Shown: positions 12,076-25,479, numbered from the stretch's first letter. The stretch: DNA of 64,000 nucleotides from Strigamia acuminata (GCA_949358305.1 OX442318.1:6868501-6932500); one strand, 5' to 3'. The notes: generated from the letters alone by a model not told the origin. Numbers and translations: made by a program.

Positions 12076-13785
12076 TATGACGATCATGCAGTCGCTCATC
12101 GATATAGCGACAAATTACGCCAATAGATGGCGCTGACGACCAAAAGCGGCAAATTCGAATAGAATTTGTCACTTGACGTAAAACCACATAAAATACAACT
12201 TTTATGTGATTTTAAGGCAGAAAATCAACGTTATCTTATGTTTATGGCAATAAATATAGATATTAGGTTGTTTTGTGGTAACTCTGCAAAGTTACCCCAA
12301 AACTAGGCCTAGGGGATTAAATCTCCCCCTCGCACCTGCTCCAAGCGTGGACCCCCGCGGATCAAGTTGAAAGACTTAATCCAAAAGTGTTCCTCGCTAT
12401 CCAGTTCCTGTCCCGACCTAGCAGAGAGCTATGGTCTGTCTAGCTGACCACCTGGACTGAAAATGTGTCCTGAGTATCCCATCACCTGGACCAGGGATTG
12501 GGGGGATTTGCAGGACCATTGCTCTCATTGGAGCAATGGCCAAGCTATTGTTTTCCCCGAGTATATACTTCCTCGCAACAGGAAGTAGCTCGCTCTTGAC
12601 CAGATATTTTGACTATATGTTTTCTTGAGCCCTTTCTACTACTCCGGTTGTCATGTTGATTGCGCAGACACTTGCTTGTCTGTTGATTGCGCAGTCAATG
12701 CCCCTTATACTGCGGGCCTATGACAACCTACATACGGCGTACACTTGACGTGGAGATGGGTGATATGATGCCTCCATGTCCGGGTGCCCGATGACGGCTG
12801 TGTGGCCGTGAGGAGATCAGGTCGCGACGATGAGTAGTAAGAATCCCGTCGGGCCGGATGTAATTCAACAAGTGTTCCACAAGGCCTGCCAGTTACAGTA
12901 AACCACGGCTGCCGAACAGCGTGTCGAAAATGTAACATTAGGGTTGAAATAACTAAACTCGGAAAAGTTTAGTTAGATTAAATCCCCAGCTAGTTTATGT
13001 CACAACTCAACATTGTGCATAAACACGGATACTTCTTCCAGAACTGTATAAAACTGAAGACTAGCTACATTAGCATTTACTTGCCAGTAAATGTGTAGCT
13101 AAATTGCCAACTTTATGTAAGCAGAATTATTACGAGTATTTACTGAATAAGTAATACTCTAATAAATACATCCATTACACGGAACCAGAAGTTATGATTG
13201 TAAACTCGCAACAGTTTACTCTCGTATGAAGAACCATTTGACGTATCACACCAATCATAAATGTCTTAAAACATTTATAAGAGGTCAATTGGTAAATGGC
13301 TCTCACAAGCCATTTAAACCAATAACCGCCCCAAGTTTGTGGCGATGCAGATACCGTCAACCGGACGTCCTCGGATACTAACCTTTTCATTACAGATTTG
13401 AACCAGACCCCGATGTACGACTAGGACCAAATAATCAACCGATTCAGACGACATCTTACTGACCCGATGAAGCCGACTTGATATTATCATAGCGCCGGTT
13501 AGGCGACTGTATGTATAGTTTATCTACCCATTTATACGGCCAATTGTCGGCATAGTCAATGTATAACTGTAGTTTATGCAAATTGATTAATATAATCACT
13601 TCACGGTGATTATATTTATATATCAATAAATATGTTATGTCTTGATAACCGCATGTGTCATTATTTTACCCAGTTCACACTTTAGGTTTGTTAACTTATC
13701 TCTCAACTACTAGAATTGATAGACTTGCTTGTTATGCCAAAATACACATTTTGAGCGGATAGCGTCATCGAAAGGTCATCGTCAC
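12076..13785 (+). mobile_element. LTR of a retrotransposon related to the 44-53 kb element
   Basis: Starts TATGACG and ends ATCGTCAC, like the LTRs at 44184 and 51395. It shares the block with the ATAGATGGCGC-like core and a GATAAATTCGAAT-like motif near its start. It is about 1.7 kb and is followed after three bases by a primer-binding site. The matching 3' LTR is not found; the interior runs into the assembly gap. No protein is encoded. Confidence 0.8.
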
Positions 13786-13788
13786 ACG

Positions 13789-13806
13789 TGGAGGTTCCAC
13801 CGAGAT
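13789..13806 (+). promoter_or_regulatory. Primer-binding site complementary to tRNA-Gln
   Basis: TGGAGGTTCCACCGAGAT is the exact complement of the animal tRNA-Gln 3' end (ATCTCGGTGGAACCT plus CCA). It lies three bases after the LTR end, the normal position for minus-strand strong-stop priming. Confidence 0.85.
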
Positions 13807-14013
13807 AGGTTGCAAGCTAAAAGTGAACTCAGGTAAAATTTTGAATTTTGACATTTTTGTTGTAATTTTTCTTTACCAAGAAAATTATGGCTGAGTTGTA
13901 TTTTTTCTAACCAGAAAATTATGACTAAATGTCCGTGTTGTAAATTTTCTTAAAAAAGAAATTTATAACCGTTTTGTTCGTGTTGTGATTTTCTTTAACG
14001 AGAAAGTTACGAT
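13807..14013 (+). repeat. Hairpin-repeat start of the retrotransposon interior, cut by the gap
   Basis: At least four diverged units of about 55-60 bp, each with an inverted TTTTCTTNAACNAGAAAA-like palindrome followed by TTATGAC and a GTGTTGT tract. The array runs into the 200-N gap, so its length is unknown. The 46.2-48.9 kb interior of the related element has the same architecture. Confidence 0.6.
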
Positions 14014-14213
14014 NNNNNNNNNNNNNNNNNNNNNNNNNNNNNNNNNNNNNNNNNNNNNNNNNNNNNNNNNNNNNNNNNNNNNNNNNNNNNNNNNNNNNNN
14101 NNNNNNNNNNNNNNNNNNNNNNNNNNNNNNNNNNNNNNNNNNNNNNNNNNNNNNNNNNNNNNNNNNNNNNNNNNNNNNNNNNNNNNNNNNNNNNNNNNNN
14201 NNNNNNNNNNNNN
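14014..14213. other. Assembly gap (200 N)
   Basis: Exactly 200 undetermined bases. The gap lies in the repetitive interior of an LTR element, so its true length is unknown. Confidence 0.99.
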
Positions 14214-15018
14214 TAAAGAAATGAAACCAAAACACATGACAATTAAAACTATATTTTTTTGGGCTTTTCCGACATTTACATTTTTTTTCCACTTAATTTT
14301 AACGATTATTCATTGCCATTGCTTATTCAAAATTTTTTTTTTAATCAAGCATCTGGAAAATAAAAAGTTTTGATATATACACAATTGCGCTTTTTTATAT
14401 GTGAGGTTAAATTAGGTGCAGTTGCATTACGAGTTTACGACACTATATACAGTAGTATATAATATAACATAAAATAATAAAACAAATCAAAATAAAATTC
14501 ATGTAACTAAGAACATATAGCAAATTGAATGAGAAGAAAAAGGCACTTTTACATTATATTGTTGAATATAAAAAAAAAATCAACACCAAGATGTTCAGAA
14601 ACTGATATTAATTTAAAAAATAATTTAATGCATTTTTCCTTGGCCATTTTTTTGTAATTGCGCCCTCTCTTATGCACAACGTTGTACTACATAAGCATTT
14701 CATGGTCATCAAACATGGCAGTCTCCGATTGGTTGACCTCTCGAGTGTCTATTGACGACAATTTCAGTCGCAAATTAAAACCAACAAATGGTTTTACACG
14801 AATCATTCACAACATTTGTGAAAAACAACCCAAAAACATACAACTTTTTGTGTTTTGTGTATTTTAAACAAGAAACCGGTCCGAGTTACCCAAAAACACA
14901 ATTCTAGATCACCTTTCATGAGGTCATAATTTATGAGCATATCTTACAAAATAGCACAAGGAGAAACGTCATTCTACTTGATCCTAATTCGAGCAATTGC
15001 CAAAGCAGACGTTTTAGG
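14214..15018. other. Intergenic stretch before UGGT with the second copy of a 100-bp repeat
   Basis: 14615-14713 repeats 11490-11588 almost exactly (GTAATTGCGCCCTCTCTTAT and flanks). 14720-15018 is the presumed promoter and leader of UGGT. No gene is seen between the gap and 15018. Confidence 0.65.
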
Positions 15019-18000
15019 ATGGCGCCGGTGTTTAGCGAAATGGTAATATTTATAGCTTTAATTTGTTTAAGCAACTAGCAAATAAACAACAATGCGATTA
15101 ATGCAATGAAAACTCTTTCAATCCAAACTAGATCCGACGAACTACATACCTAGGAATCATTCTACTACTTCTCACAATCACCGATGTAGAAAATGCAAAA
15201 ATTAAACAAAAAACCGTCACCACATTTTTGGATTCGAAATGGAGAGCCACGCCAATCCTCTTGGAAATCAGGTGAATAATCATCAATTAATTCTCGCCAC
15301 AGACGTAACACACATTTATTTTCACAGCGAATACTTAGCGGATGAAAACAATGAATATTTTTGGGCTTTTATCGACGCCATGGGACAACAAAACATGGAC
15401 GAGCTGAATAAAAGTACAAAAATCCGACAAAAAGTGCGATAAAATGACCAAAAAATTAATTAATTTGACAGAAAACGATAAAGACTATCACGATTTCCTC
15501 GTCGGAGAAACGAGACGATTTTTGTCCGCTCCTAAAATGTCGTTATTGAAGCTGTCGTTGTCTTTGAGGGCTTATTCGCCCAAAATTATCATGTTTCATC
15601 AAGTAAAAAAATGTGTATTGATTGTGTGATTTTTGTTTTAAAACGATATTTTGATTGTAGATATCAACAACTAAGAATTTACCAAAGGAGTGCGAAGTTG
15701 TGGCCGAAGTGAATGGGAATTTTATTTGTAATGTTGGGGAGTTAGCGGCGATTTTGGAAAACACGACGGATAGAAACGATACGGATCTGTTTAAACTCGA
15801 TCATCGGTACCCACGAAGCAATGAGAAAAGTTTGCCGGTCATTTTGTACGCGCAGATCGGCACTGAATCGTTTTATAAGTTCCATTCCGTGCTGAAAGAT
15901 CTTGCAAATGAAGGGAAAGTGAATTACATATTGAGACATTATCTGAAAGTAATTAGATTTTCATTAATTTTTGGTCTGAAAAATGAATTTTTGGTCTAAA
16001 AAATGAATTTTTGGTCTAAAAAATGAATTTTTGGTCTGAAAAATGAATTTTTGGTCTAAAAAATGAATTTTTGATCTAAAAAATGAATTTTTGATCTAAA
16101 AAATGAATTTTTGGTCAGAAAAAATGATTTTTTGGTTTTAAAAATGAATTTTTGATCTAAAAAATGAATTTTTGGTCAGAAAAAAAGGTTTTTTGGTTTT
16201 AAAAATAAATTTTTGGTCTTAAAAATGATTTTTTTGGTCTTAAAAATGATTTTTTGGTCTTAAAAATGATTTTTTGGTCTTAAAAATGAATTTTTGGTCT
16301 AAAAAAATGAATTTTTGGTTCAAAAAATTATTTTTAATTTTTGTTGATTTTTTTTAAAGACAAAAACGAACCAGAAAGTTCGGCTTTCGGGCTACGGAGT
16401 TGAATTGGCGATAAAAAGCACCGAATATAAAGCGCAGGACGACACGAGAGTGAAATCTGAAGAGAATATCGACAGTGATGTTGACGATAAACAAGATGAA
16501 GTCGAGGGATTTGTTTTCTCCAAATTGAAGTATTTAAACGAGCGAAATTTAATACGATTAATTGAAATTTACGTTTTCTTTTTGTTATTAGAGAATTGTA
16601 TCCGGACAAAACGGGCAAGTTGGACTCACTAAAGAATTTTATGATCGAAAGTACCAATGAAATGACGCCGTTGAAAGTGTGGCAAATCCAGGAACTCAGT
16701 CTTCAGGCTGCGCAGAGAATCATGTCAACATCGGTGGACGAAGCGTTGCGTTTAATGCGCGATATCGCTCAAAATTTCCCTTTACAAACGAATTCGTTAA
16801 TCAGGACCGTCGTCAATGACCAACTAAAGAAGGAAATCGTCAAAAATCAAAAGGTATTTTAAGAAAATCTCGATTTATTTGAACTTTTTGGATTTTTTTA
16901 AAATTCTTTTTGAATTCTTATTGAATTTTTTGAATTTATTCTGAATGTTTTGAATTTTTTTTGAATTTTTTGAAATTTTGTTGAATTTTGTTGAATTCTT
17001 TTGAATTCTTATTGAATTCTTTTAAAATTTTGTTGAATTTGTTGAATTTTGTTGAATTCTTTTGAATTCTTTTGAATTTTTTTGAATTCTTTTGAATTCT
17101 TTTGAATTCTTTTGAATTTTTATTGAATTTTTCTGAGTTTTTCTGATTTTTTTAAAAACTATTTTGAATTTTTCTGATTTTTTTAAAAATTATTTTGAAT
17201 TTTTCTGATTTTTTTAAAAATTATTTTGAATTTTTCTGATTTTTTTAAAAATTATTTTGAATTTTTGTGATTTTTTCTGATTTTTCTGATTTTTTTCTGA
17301 TTTTTCTGAATTTTTCTGAATTTTCTAGAATTTTTGAATTTGTATAGAATTTTTCTGACTTTTATTGAATCTTTTGAATTTCTGTTGAATTTTTCTGATT
17401 TTTTCTGATTTTTTCTGATTTTTCTGATTTTTTTCTGATTTTTCTGAATTTTTCTGAATTTTCTAGAATTTTTGAATTTGTATTGAATTTTTCTGAATTT
17501 TCTAGAATTTTTGAATTTGTATTGAATTTTTCTGAATTTTCTAGAATTTTTGAATTTGCATAGAATTTTTTTGACTGTTATTGAATTTTTTGAATTTCTG
17601 TTGAATTTCTCTGAATTTTTAAACCTTTTCTGAAAATTCTCAAATTATTCGAATCCTTTCACCGTCTTTTACAGTTATTCGCTGAAAACCACAACATTGC
17701 ATCATCGGAATCCGCTCTTTTCATCAACGGAATCTACTTCGACGTCGAAGTCACCGACATCTTCACATTACTAGACATCATCCGCGAAGAGCAAACTGTC
17801 ATGGACGGCCTTCACGCCCTCGGTGTTCACGTAAATCGACCCCCACACAAAAAAAAAACCCAAAATTACTCAACCAAACCCATCCTTCTCTTAGGACAAT
17901 CAAATCCAACACGTTTTATCGCTCGATTTCAAAATGGACAAGCAGAACTACGCAATAGACATCCGCGATTCCTCCATCCAATACATAAATGATCTGGAAT

Positions 18001-21000
18001 CAGACCGGAAATATTATTCCTGGTCGAGCAGCATCTCTGAAGTTCTTCGACCCACATTTCCGGGCGTCCTACGAATGATTCGCAAAAATATTTACCACTT
18101 AGTAACCAAATTAACCAACAAAAAAATATTTGTATTACATTATTATTTTATTTAGGTATTTGTGTTAGATCCCAGTCAAGAATCGTCGGAAGATTTACTC
18201 AAATTAGCCGAGAGTTTTTACATCCACAACGCGCCGGTGCGAATCGGGATTTTGTTTACGGTTAATCGCAATCTCGACGTGGACGGATTCGCCGATCCCG
18301 GCGTGGCGTTGTTAAACGCGTTTAATTTCATTTCTCAGGAGAAAAACCAGCCGTATTCCGGACTTTCTTTCATTACTGATGTAATTTGTGGTGTTTTGTG
18401 TTCGATTTGTTGTTGATTTTAACGTTTTTTTGAAGGTTTATGCGTCGGCGAATTCCCAACCGATGCAGTCGAGCGATGTTCTCGAGGCTTTTAAGTTGAA
18501 ATATCCGCACGAAGATCTGGAGTTGATTTTTGGCGCTGATTCTGATTACGATTCGGGACGAAAGGTTGGTGAATAAATTTGTTTTAGTTTGATAAAATTG
18601 GTTTTTTTTTTTTTTTTGGTTAGTTATCGTGGGAATTTATGGATCAAACGGGTCTGTCGAAGTCGCCGCAGGTTTTACTTAATGGAATTCCGCTTGATGA
18701 GAAAGCAGTGAGAAAAAGAAATATGTTTATGTTTGTTAAATTTGAAATTTATTTTATGTTGATTAATTTGTGGTTTCTTTTAAGTTAAATACTGACATGT
18801 TTGAGGAAGCGGTTCTGAATGAGATTTTGCAGCAAACAACATCTATACAAAAAGCTGTTTATAAAGTAATTTTAGCACACGGCTAAATCGATAAAATGAT
18901 TTTGGATAAAAAATGCATTATATAACCTTTAAAGTATATTTCTGCGTTTAAAAATACGTTTTTTTTGCCTAAAATGTATTTTTTTTTTGCTAAAATGTAT
19001 TTTTTTGGCTATAATGTATTTTTTTTGCCTAAAATGTATTTTTTTAGGCTAAAATATAGATTTTTAGGCTAAAATATAATTTTTAGGCTAAAATATAATT
19101 TTTGGGCTAAAATTTATTTTCTTTCAGTTAAAATTTTGTTTCTTTTTGCTAAAATTTTGTTTTTGGGCTAAAATTTCGTTTTTTGGGCTAAAATTTCGTT
19201 TTTGGGCTAAAATTTTGTTTTTTGGGGCTAAAATTTTGTTTTTTGGGGCTAAAATTATTATTTTTTAGTCTAAAATATACTTTTTGCTTAAACAAATGCA
19301 TTTTTTGCACTAAAATTAATATTTTTGGTCTTACTGACTGATTTTTTTTATTGAATTTTAGAATCAACTGAACGACTACCACAATATTTTAGACTTTTTA
19401 ATGTCCCAACCAAACGTAATGCCACGATTAAATGAAAAAATCCTAAGCGGAAAAGGAATCGTACTCGACTTCACCGGCCGACCGAGTAAATCATCAACAT
19501 CTGCACAAACCAAACAAAACTCCCATTAATTTTTAATTTTTATTTCTAAAGATTTGAAGCTCACTTCTCCCTCATTCTCCAATTTATCCACCAAAGACAT
19601 GAGCGCCACCTTGATCGCCCACTTAAAATACTTCACAGCCCGTGACGACTACAATTTTCGTCCAATAACTCACTGGATAGTCTGCGATCTGGAAACTACG
19701 ACCGGTCGAGAACTTTTACACGACGCAATCGAACAAGTGGTAAAATTAAAAAATTAAAATTAAAAATATTTTTTTTTTAAATTAATTATTTTTTTTTTAG
19801 AAAATATCTAACGACATTCGTGTGGGAGTTATTTACAACACGGACGAAAAAAGCGAGAATTTAATGAGCAAAATCGTGCACGCGGCTCTAAACAATCTGA
19901 ACAAATCGATAAGTCGTTCATTTGTGGCTAAAATATTGAGCCCGGCCAACGCCGATGCTATTTTAAACAAAAAGAAATCGGTTTTAGATTTCCTCGTTAA
20001 AGGGATCGATGCGTCTGAGTTTAAGACTCATTTGGACGATCTTTCCGATGATTTTTTGAAGATTCATCGCTTTTATTCGAAACAAGTTTTAAATGTAAAA
20101 CCAGGGATGCGAGCGGTGATCACAAACGGAAAAGTAAGCTAAGAATGGGCTTTGCATATTGCTGTATAATATAGGGAATAAAAATAGATAATAATAATAA
20201 TAAAATAATGCTTGGCGCGACAGGATTGTGACGGTATTATCACAAATTTGCCTGCAATCGACAAAGTTTTATCGAAATTAATCAAAAATGTGTAAAAATG
20301 TGTTGATATTTGATGAAATTTGTTGAAAAATCATCAAAAACTCTTAAAACTTGTCGATAATTGGTGAAATTTGTTGAAAAATCATCAAAAACTCTTAAAA
20401 CTTGTCGATATTTGATGAAATTTGTTGAAAAATCATCAAAAACTCGTTAAGTTTGTGAATATTCGACGCAACTTGTTGAAAAATGATCAAAAATTTGTCA
20501 TTACTCGTTGAAATTCGTTGAAAAATGATCAAAAACGTCAAAATTTGGTTATTTAAAATTCCAAAATGTAAAATAATTCTTAAATTTATCGTCATTTATT
20601 GTCGCGCCACTGAAAATTACCAAAATGTGCATTTATTTATATAACAAACGTTTATTTCGCTTAGATTTTGGGTCCGATGGAACCGGACGAAGTGTTCGGA
20701 GTGACTGACCTGAATTTATTGGAAAAATTCAGCTTGAACATGTACGGCGAAAAATTAAGAAAAACATTCCAAGACATCAACGAGCAGGGCGAGCTTGACA
20801 GGTATACAAAACCAACTCCAAACTCACCGAAACGACACTAAAATTAATTTGATTTTAATCAAGTATCAGCGACTTAGCCATGCGAACGACCGCATTGCTT
20901 CTTTCGCGCACCAACGAGCGCCAACGACACGAAATCGCGTACGATTCGTCCGATTTCAGCGTCGTCAAGATCCCCGCCCGACTTCCCGGTCAACCGGCAT

Positions 21001-24000
21001 TTGACATCAAAGCCATTTCCGACCCCGTTTCGAGGGGTGCTCAGAAACTAGCTCCGCTTTTAATGACGCTCTACGAAGTGGTCAATGCCAAAATTTGGTT
21101 ATTTTTGAACAGCGAGGAGAAATTATCCGATGTTACATTGAAAAGGTGATTTTTTAAAATTCAAAATGGTGATTTTTTAAATTCAAAATGGCAATTTATT
21201 AAATTCAAAATGGCGATTTATTAAATTCAAAATGGCGATTTATCAAATTTAAAATAGCGATTTATTCAATTCAAAATGGCGATTTATTCAATTCAAAATG
21301 GCGATTTATCAAATTCAAAATGGCGATTTATCAAATTCAAAATGGCGATTTATCAAATTCAAAATGACGATTTATCAAATTTAAAATGTCGATTTATTCA
21401 ATTCAAAATGGCGATTTATTTTGCTATTTGACGATTTATGTTCTTATTTGACGATTTATTTTTCTATTTGACGATTTATTTTTCTATTTGACGATTTATT
21501 TTTTTATTTGACGATTTATTTTCATATTTGACGATTTATTTTCATACTTGACGATTTATTTTCCTATTTGACGATTTATTTTGGTATTTATAGTTTTTAT
21601 CGATACGTACTGGAACCTCAGATGCAGTTTTTGCCTAACGGGTCCGCGACTTCGGGTCCTATGGCCCGATTTTCCAATATGCCAGCTCAGCCGTTGCTCA
21701 CGCAAAGAATAGTCACGCCTGATAATTGGCTGGTTGAAGTTGTCAAATCCCCGTATGATTTGGATAATATTCATTTGGAAGATGTGAAAAGTGTTGTGTT
21801 TAGCGAATACGAACTGGAATATTTATTATTGGAAGGTTATTTTGGTGTTTTTGTGATTTAATGTGGATTGAAGTGGTGAGAATTGTTTTTTTTGGTTTGT
21901 TTTTAGGTCATTGTTTTGAGCAGTCTACTGGTAATCCACCTCGGGGATTGCAATTTACGCTCGGGACGTCGAATAATGTTGCGATGAAGGACACGATTGT
22001 GATGGCTAATTTGGTATTTTTTCTTTAAATTTTTTTTGATTTGTGTTTATTTTGTTTATTTATTCGTGGAATTGTTTTAGGGATATTTTCAACTAAAAGC
22101 TAATCCTGGTGCGTGGTTGTTGAGTTTACGGCAGGGTCGTTCGGCTGAGATTTACGATATTGTTAAGTAGGTTGGATATTAAAAATGGGGTCTTAACAAT
22201 TAATTGAAAATTGAAAATTCATCAAAAATTTGACAAATTTGGACGAAATTCATCAAAAATTTGACAAATTTGGACGAAATTCATCAAAAATTTGACAAAT
22301 TTGGACGAAATTCATCAAAAATTTGCCAAATTTGGTCAATTTGGTCAAAAAGTGCATCAAATTTGGTCAAAAAAATGCATCAAATTTGGTATAAAAATGC
22401 ATCAAATTTGGTCAAAAAATGCATCAAATTTGGTCAAAAACTACATCAAATTTGGTCAAAAAATGCATCAAATTTGGTCAAAAACTACATCAAATTTGGT
22501 CAATTTGGTCAAAAACACATCAAATTTGGTCAATTTGGTAAAAAATTTGTCACATTTAGTCAATTTGGTCAAAAATTTGTCACATTTAGTCAATTTGGTC
22601 AAAAATTTGTCACATTTAGTCAATTTAGTCACAAAATGCATCAAATATGGTAAAAAAATACATCAAATTTGGTCAATTTGGTCACAAACTTGTCACATTT
22701 GGTCAATTTGGTCATAAATTTGTCACATTTAGTCAATTTGGTCAAAAAATGCATCAAATTTGGTCAAAAAATGCATCAAATTTGGTCAATTTGGTCACAA
22801 AATGCATCAAATTTGGTCAATTTGGTCACAAAATGCATCAAAGTTTGTCTAAATTAATTAAAAATTTGTAGTTTTTCAACCCAAAATTCACAAATTCATC
22901 GCAATTAATCTGCTCACTGTTTATTATCAATTAATTAATCTTCATTTCTTATTTCTAGCCACGACAGTATTGTTGCTCCACCAGGCTCATCACACATCCA
23001 AGTGTTCCTAAGCAGTTTCAAAAGCCACATAATTAAACTGAAAGTGAATAAAAAACCCGACAAACAGAACGTTGATCTATTATCCGAGGACGGTGATCAA
23101 AATGGCGGCATCTGGGATTCAATCGCCAGGTGAAAATAAATAAGAATTGACAAATGACACCAACTCCTAAAACAACCTCGCACATAAATATTTCCTTTAT
23201 AATTTCTTAACTTATTTTATTTCTTCTAAATTTCTTTGCTAAATTAAACTATCAGTCTGTTTTTATTCTGTGCAAGCAGCTTACCCATTTTGGGAGATTT
23301 TGTCAACGATTATCGCTTGTTTTGGCGCATCGTCGACAGGTAGCGCAGTTGCCCAAATCGGGCAAAATGCACAAATAAAAAAATAAAAATAAATTTTTTA
23401 TTTTTTATTTATTTAATTTAAATTTAATTTAAATTTAATTTAAATTACAACAAAATTTTCCTTCAAGAAAAATAAATCAAATTAATTACTCGATTTTCTC
23501 GTTCCCAAACAGTACTTTGAGCGGTTCGAAGCGCGACGAGGAATCGGCCGACAACAAAATAAATATCTTTTCCGTCGCTTCCGGTCACCTGTACGAAAGA
23601 TTCATCCGAATAATGATGGTCAGCGTTCTCAAACACACGAAAACACCGGTCAAATTTTGGTTTCTCAACAATTACTTATCGCCGACCCTCAAAGACGTTT
23701 TGCCGTACATGGCCAAACAGTACGGCTTTGAATACGAATTGGTTCAGTATCAATGGCCGCGGTGGCTGCACCAGCAAACCGAGAAACAGCGGACGATTTG
23801 GGGGTGAAAATAGACGAAATCGATGGAAATAATTGATAAAAGTTAATCAATTTTTGTTTTTTAGGTACAAAATTCTCTTTTTGGACGTTTTGTTTCCGTT
23901 GGATGTGAAGAAAATCATTTACGTTGATGCGGATCAGATTGTGCGCACCGATTTGAAGGAATTGATCGATTTCGATTTGGGTGGTGCGCCGTACGGGTAC

Positions 24001-24885
24001 ACGCCATTTTGCGATAGCAGAAAGGATATGGATGGTTTTAGGTATTTAGATTTTTTAATTTTTTTTATTTTTTTGGTATTTATTTATTTTATTTTATTTA
24101 TTTTAGGTTTTGGAAAAGTGGATATTGGGCGAGTCATTTACAGGGTCGAAAGTACCACATTAGTGCGCTGTATGTTGTGGATTTGAAGAGATTTAGGAGA
24201 ATTGCTGCTGGGGATCGACTTAGAGGACAGTATCAAGGACTGAGTCAGGATCCTAACAGCTTGTCTAACTTAGATCAGGTTGATTTATGCGTTTAAAACG
24301 AGTTTTAAGTGTTGTTTAAAACGTTTGAAATATGTTTTTATCAGTTTAGTGTGACATTTTCAATAGAAATGATGTAGAAATTCGGTTTAAAATGACTTTA
24401 TAATGTTTTTGTGTGTTTTAAACCACTTTTGGACTAGAAATTTTAATTTTTTTAATTTTTTTTAATTTTTAGGATTTACCGAATAACATGTTACATCAAG
24501 TTGCTATAAAATCTTTGCCTCAAGAATGGTTGTGGTGCGAAACATGGTGTGACGATGAATCGAAAGCGCGTGCAAAAACAATAGATCTGGTATGTTTTTT
24601 TAATCAATAAAAATAAAAGAGAAATTTTAATTTTGTTTTCTTTAGTGTAATAACCCGAAGACGAAGGAACCAAAATTAGTTAGTGCCATGAGAATTGTGC
24701 CTGAATGGAAGGGTTACGATGATGAAATAAAAAGATTTCTAGAACAAGTGGAGCAAATGAAATCGAAAGACAAAAGTATTTATTTATTTATTTGTTTATT
24801 TGTTTATTTGTTTATTTTGTATGTTTTTTTTCTTGTTACAGGTCAACTGGAAGACGAGAAAAATGCGTTTCACGAAGAGTTATGA
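15019..24885 (+). CDS. UGGT: UDP-glucose:glycoprotein glucosyltransferase
   Basis: Twenty-eight in-frame GT-AG exons give 1525 residues: 15019-15042, 15132-15271, 15328-15413, 15472-15602, 15661-15948, 16360-16529, 16592-16853, 17675-17830, 17895-18101, 18156-18380, 18436-18564, 18624-18707, 18785-18865, 19362-19485, 19552-19739, 19801-20133, 20665-20801, 20870-21145, 21594-21835, 21907-22013, 22081-22166, 22959-23129, 23513-23803, 23865-24041, 24107-24278, 24473-24589, 24646-24775, 24842-24885. UGGT re-glucosylates misfolded N-glycoproteins in the ER lumen so that calnexin/calreticulin rebind them. A signal peptide (IILLLL core) leads into [15 protein letters not shown], then thioredoxin-like folding-sensor domains, then a C-terminal GT24 domain from about residue 1216 ([15 protein letters not shown]) with the metal-binding D1334-A-D1336. 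The C-terminus HEEL is a KDEL-type ER retrieval signal. Exon 1 (MAPVFSEM) is the least certain. Introns 5, 7, 13, 16, 18 and 21 are filled by tandem arrays. Confidence 0.96.
15965..16335. repeat. 19-bp tandem array in UGGT intron 5
   Basis: About 19 copies of AAAAATGAATTTTTGGTCT with small variants. It fills nearly the whole intron. Confidence 0.95.
16860..17630. repeat. Degenerate TTGAATTTTT / CTGATTTTTT array in UGGT intron 7
   Basis: Low-complexity blocks built on TTGAATTTTT and TTTTCTGATTTTT. They include a longer unit with TCTAGAATTTTTGAATTTGT repeated several times between about 17320 and 17570. Confidence 0.9.
18955..19340. repeat. About 20-bp degenerate array in UGGT intron 13
   Basis: Units built on GGCTAAAATATAATTTTTA and GGCTAAAATTTTGTTTTTTG fill the intron. 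Confidence 0.9.
20275..20560. repeat. About 51-bp tandem array in UGGT intron 16
   Basis: Four to five units containing GAAAAATCATCAAAAACTC and CTTGTCGATAATTGGTGAAA, decaying towards the right. Confidence 0.85.
21150..21592. repeat. Two adjoining arrays (22 bp and 20 bp) in UGGT intron 18
   Basis: The left array repeats a 22-bp unit with core TCAAAATGGCGATTTAT. The right array repeats TATTTGACGATTTATTTTTC. Both share the CGATTTAT core, so one probably arose from the other. Confidence 0.92.
22205..22860. repeat. GGTCAAAAA / CATCAAATTT compound array in UGGT intron 21
   Basis: Alternating short words CATCAAATTT, GGTCAATTT and GGTCAAAAA in variable order. Several long open frames across it are artefacts of the repeat. 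Confidence 0.92.
23280..23339 (+). other. UGGT: Candidate 60-nt cassette exon in UGGT
   Basis: Inside the 383-bp intron 22 lies a segment bounded by TGCAAGCAG and GTAGCG. It is exactly 60 nt, and its phase matches both neighbours (2 nt in, 2 nt out), so including it adds 20 residues ([20 protein letters not shown]) without changing the frame. A pyrimidine-rich tract (CTGTTTTTATTCTG) precedes it. The insertion point is just before the GT24 domain. It may be an alternative exon; no transcript evidence is available. Confidence 0.55.
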
Positions 24886-25479
24886 TTTGTTAATTTATTA
24901 TTTTTATTATTATTATTATTAAGTGTTTCGAAATTTAGAAAGAAAAGAAATGGGTGTGTTGACTGTCCGATTTGTATTTTATTTTTCTTTTCTATGCTAA
25001 TACATTCCAATGCATTTATTGTGTGCACATTTTCATCAAAAACATTTTTCCTTCAAATTTCCTTTATCAAAAAATTACAAAAGGGGATGAATTTTTAATA
25101 TTAAATATTGAATTTCGTGATTATTTGCATTTTATTCCTGCCTGTATATATATATAAACAACAAAAACACGACGTTATAAGGGTACCGTACCGATTCCAG
25201 TATACTTTTTTTAGTCTGAACAAAATCGAATAAATAAAAAAAATAAAACTGATTGTTTTCAAAATGTGTTTATTTTATAAACTGTTTTAGCATTTAGGAT
25301 TTATTAAAAAATATATTCCCTTCTTTTTAATTAAGAAAATAATATCGATTCTACTCCTATCGAAAACATCGCTTCCGGTTGATACTTGATGGCCGCCATG
25401 ATCATCCGGGATGAAACCGTAAAATATCAAAACTATTTCCTCGTCGTTCTCCAAACCAACCACTCGATTTATTGAAATA
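24886..25479. other. UGGT 3' region and UBAC2 upstream region
   Basis: Contains the UGGT 3' UTR and an AATAAA-rich segment near 25230. The 25287-25490 open frame on the minus strand overlaps the UBAC2 start and shows no family resemblance. Nothing else is visible. Confidence 0.6.

Noticed and set aside
12705-13390. Short frames of 77 and 71 residues
   Set aside because: They lie within the LTR at 12076-13785 and show no family resemblance.
13925-14292. Frames running through the N block
   Set aside because: They are produced by undetermined bases.
22261-22871. Overlapping 62-141-residue frames in UGGT intron 21
   Set aside because: Pure translations of the CATCAAATTTGGTCAA array.
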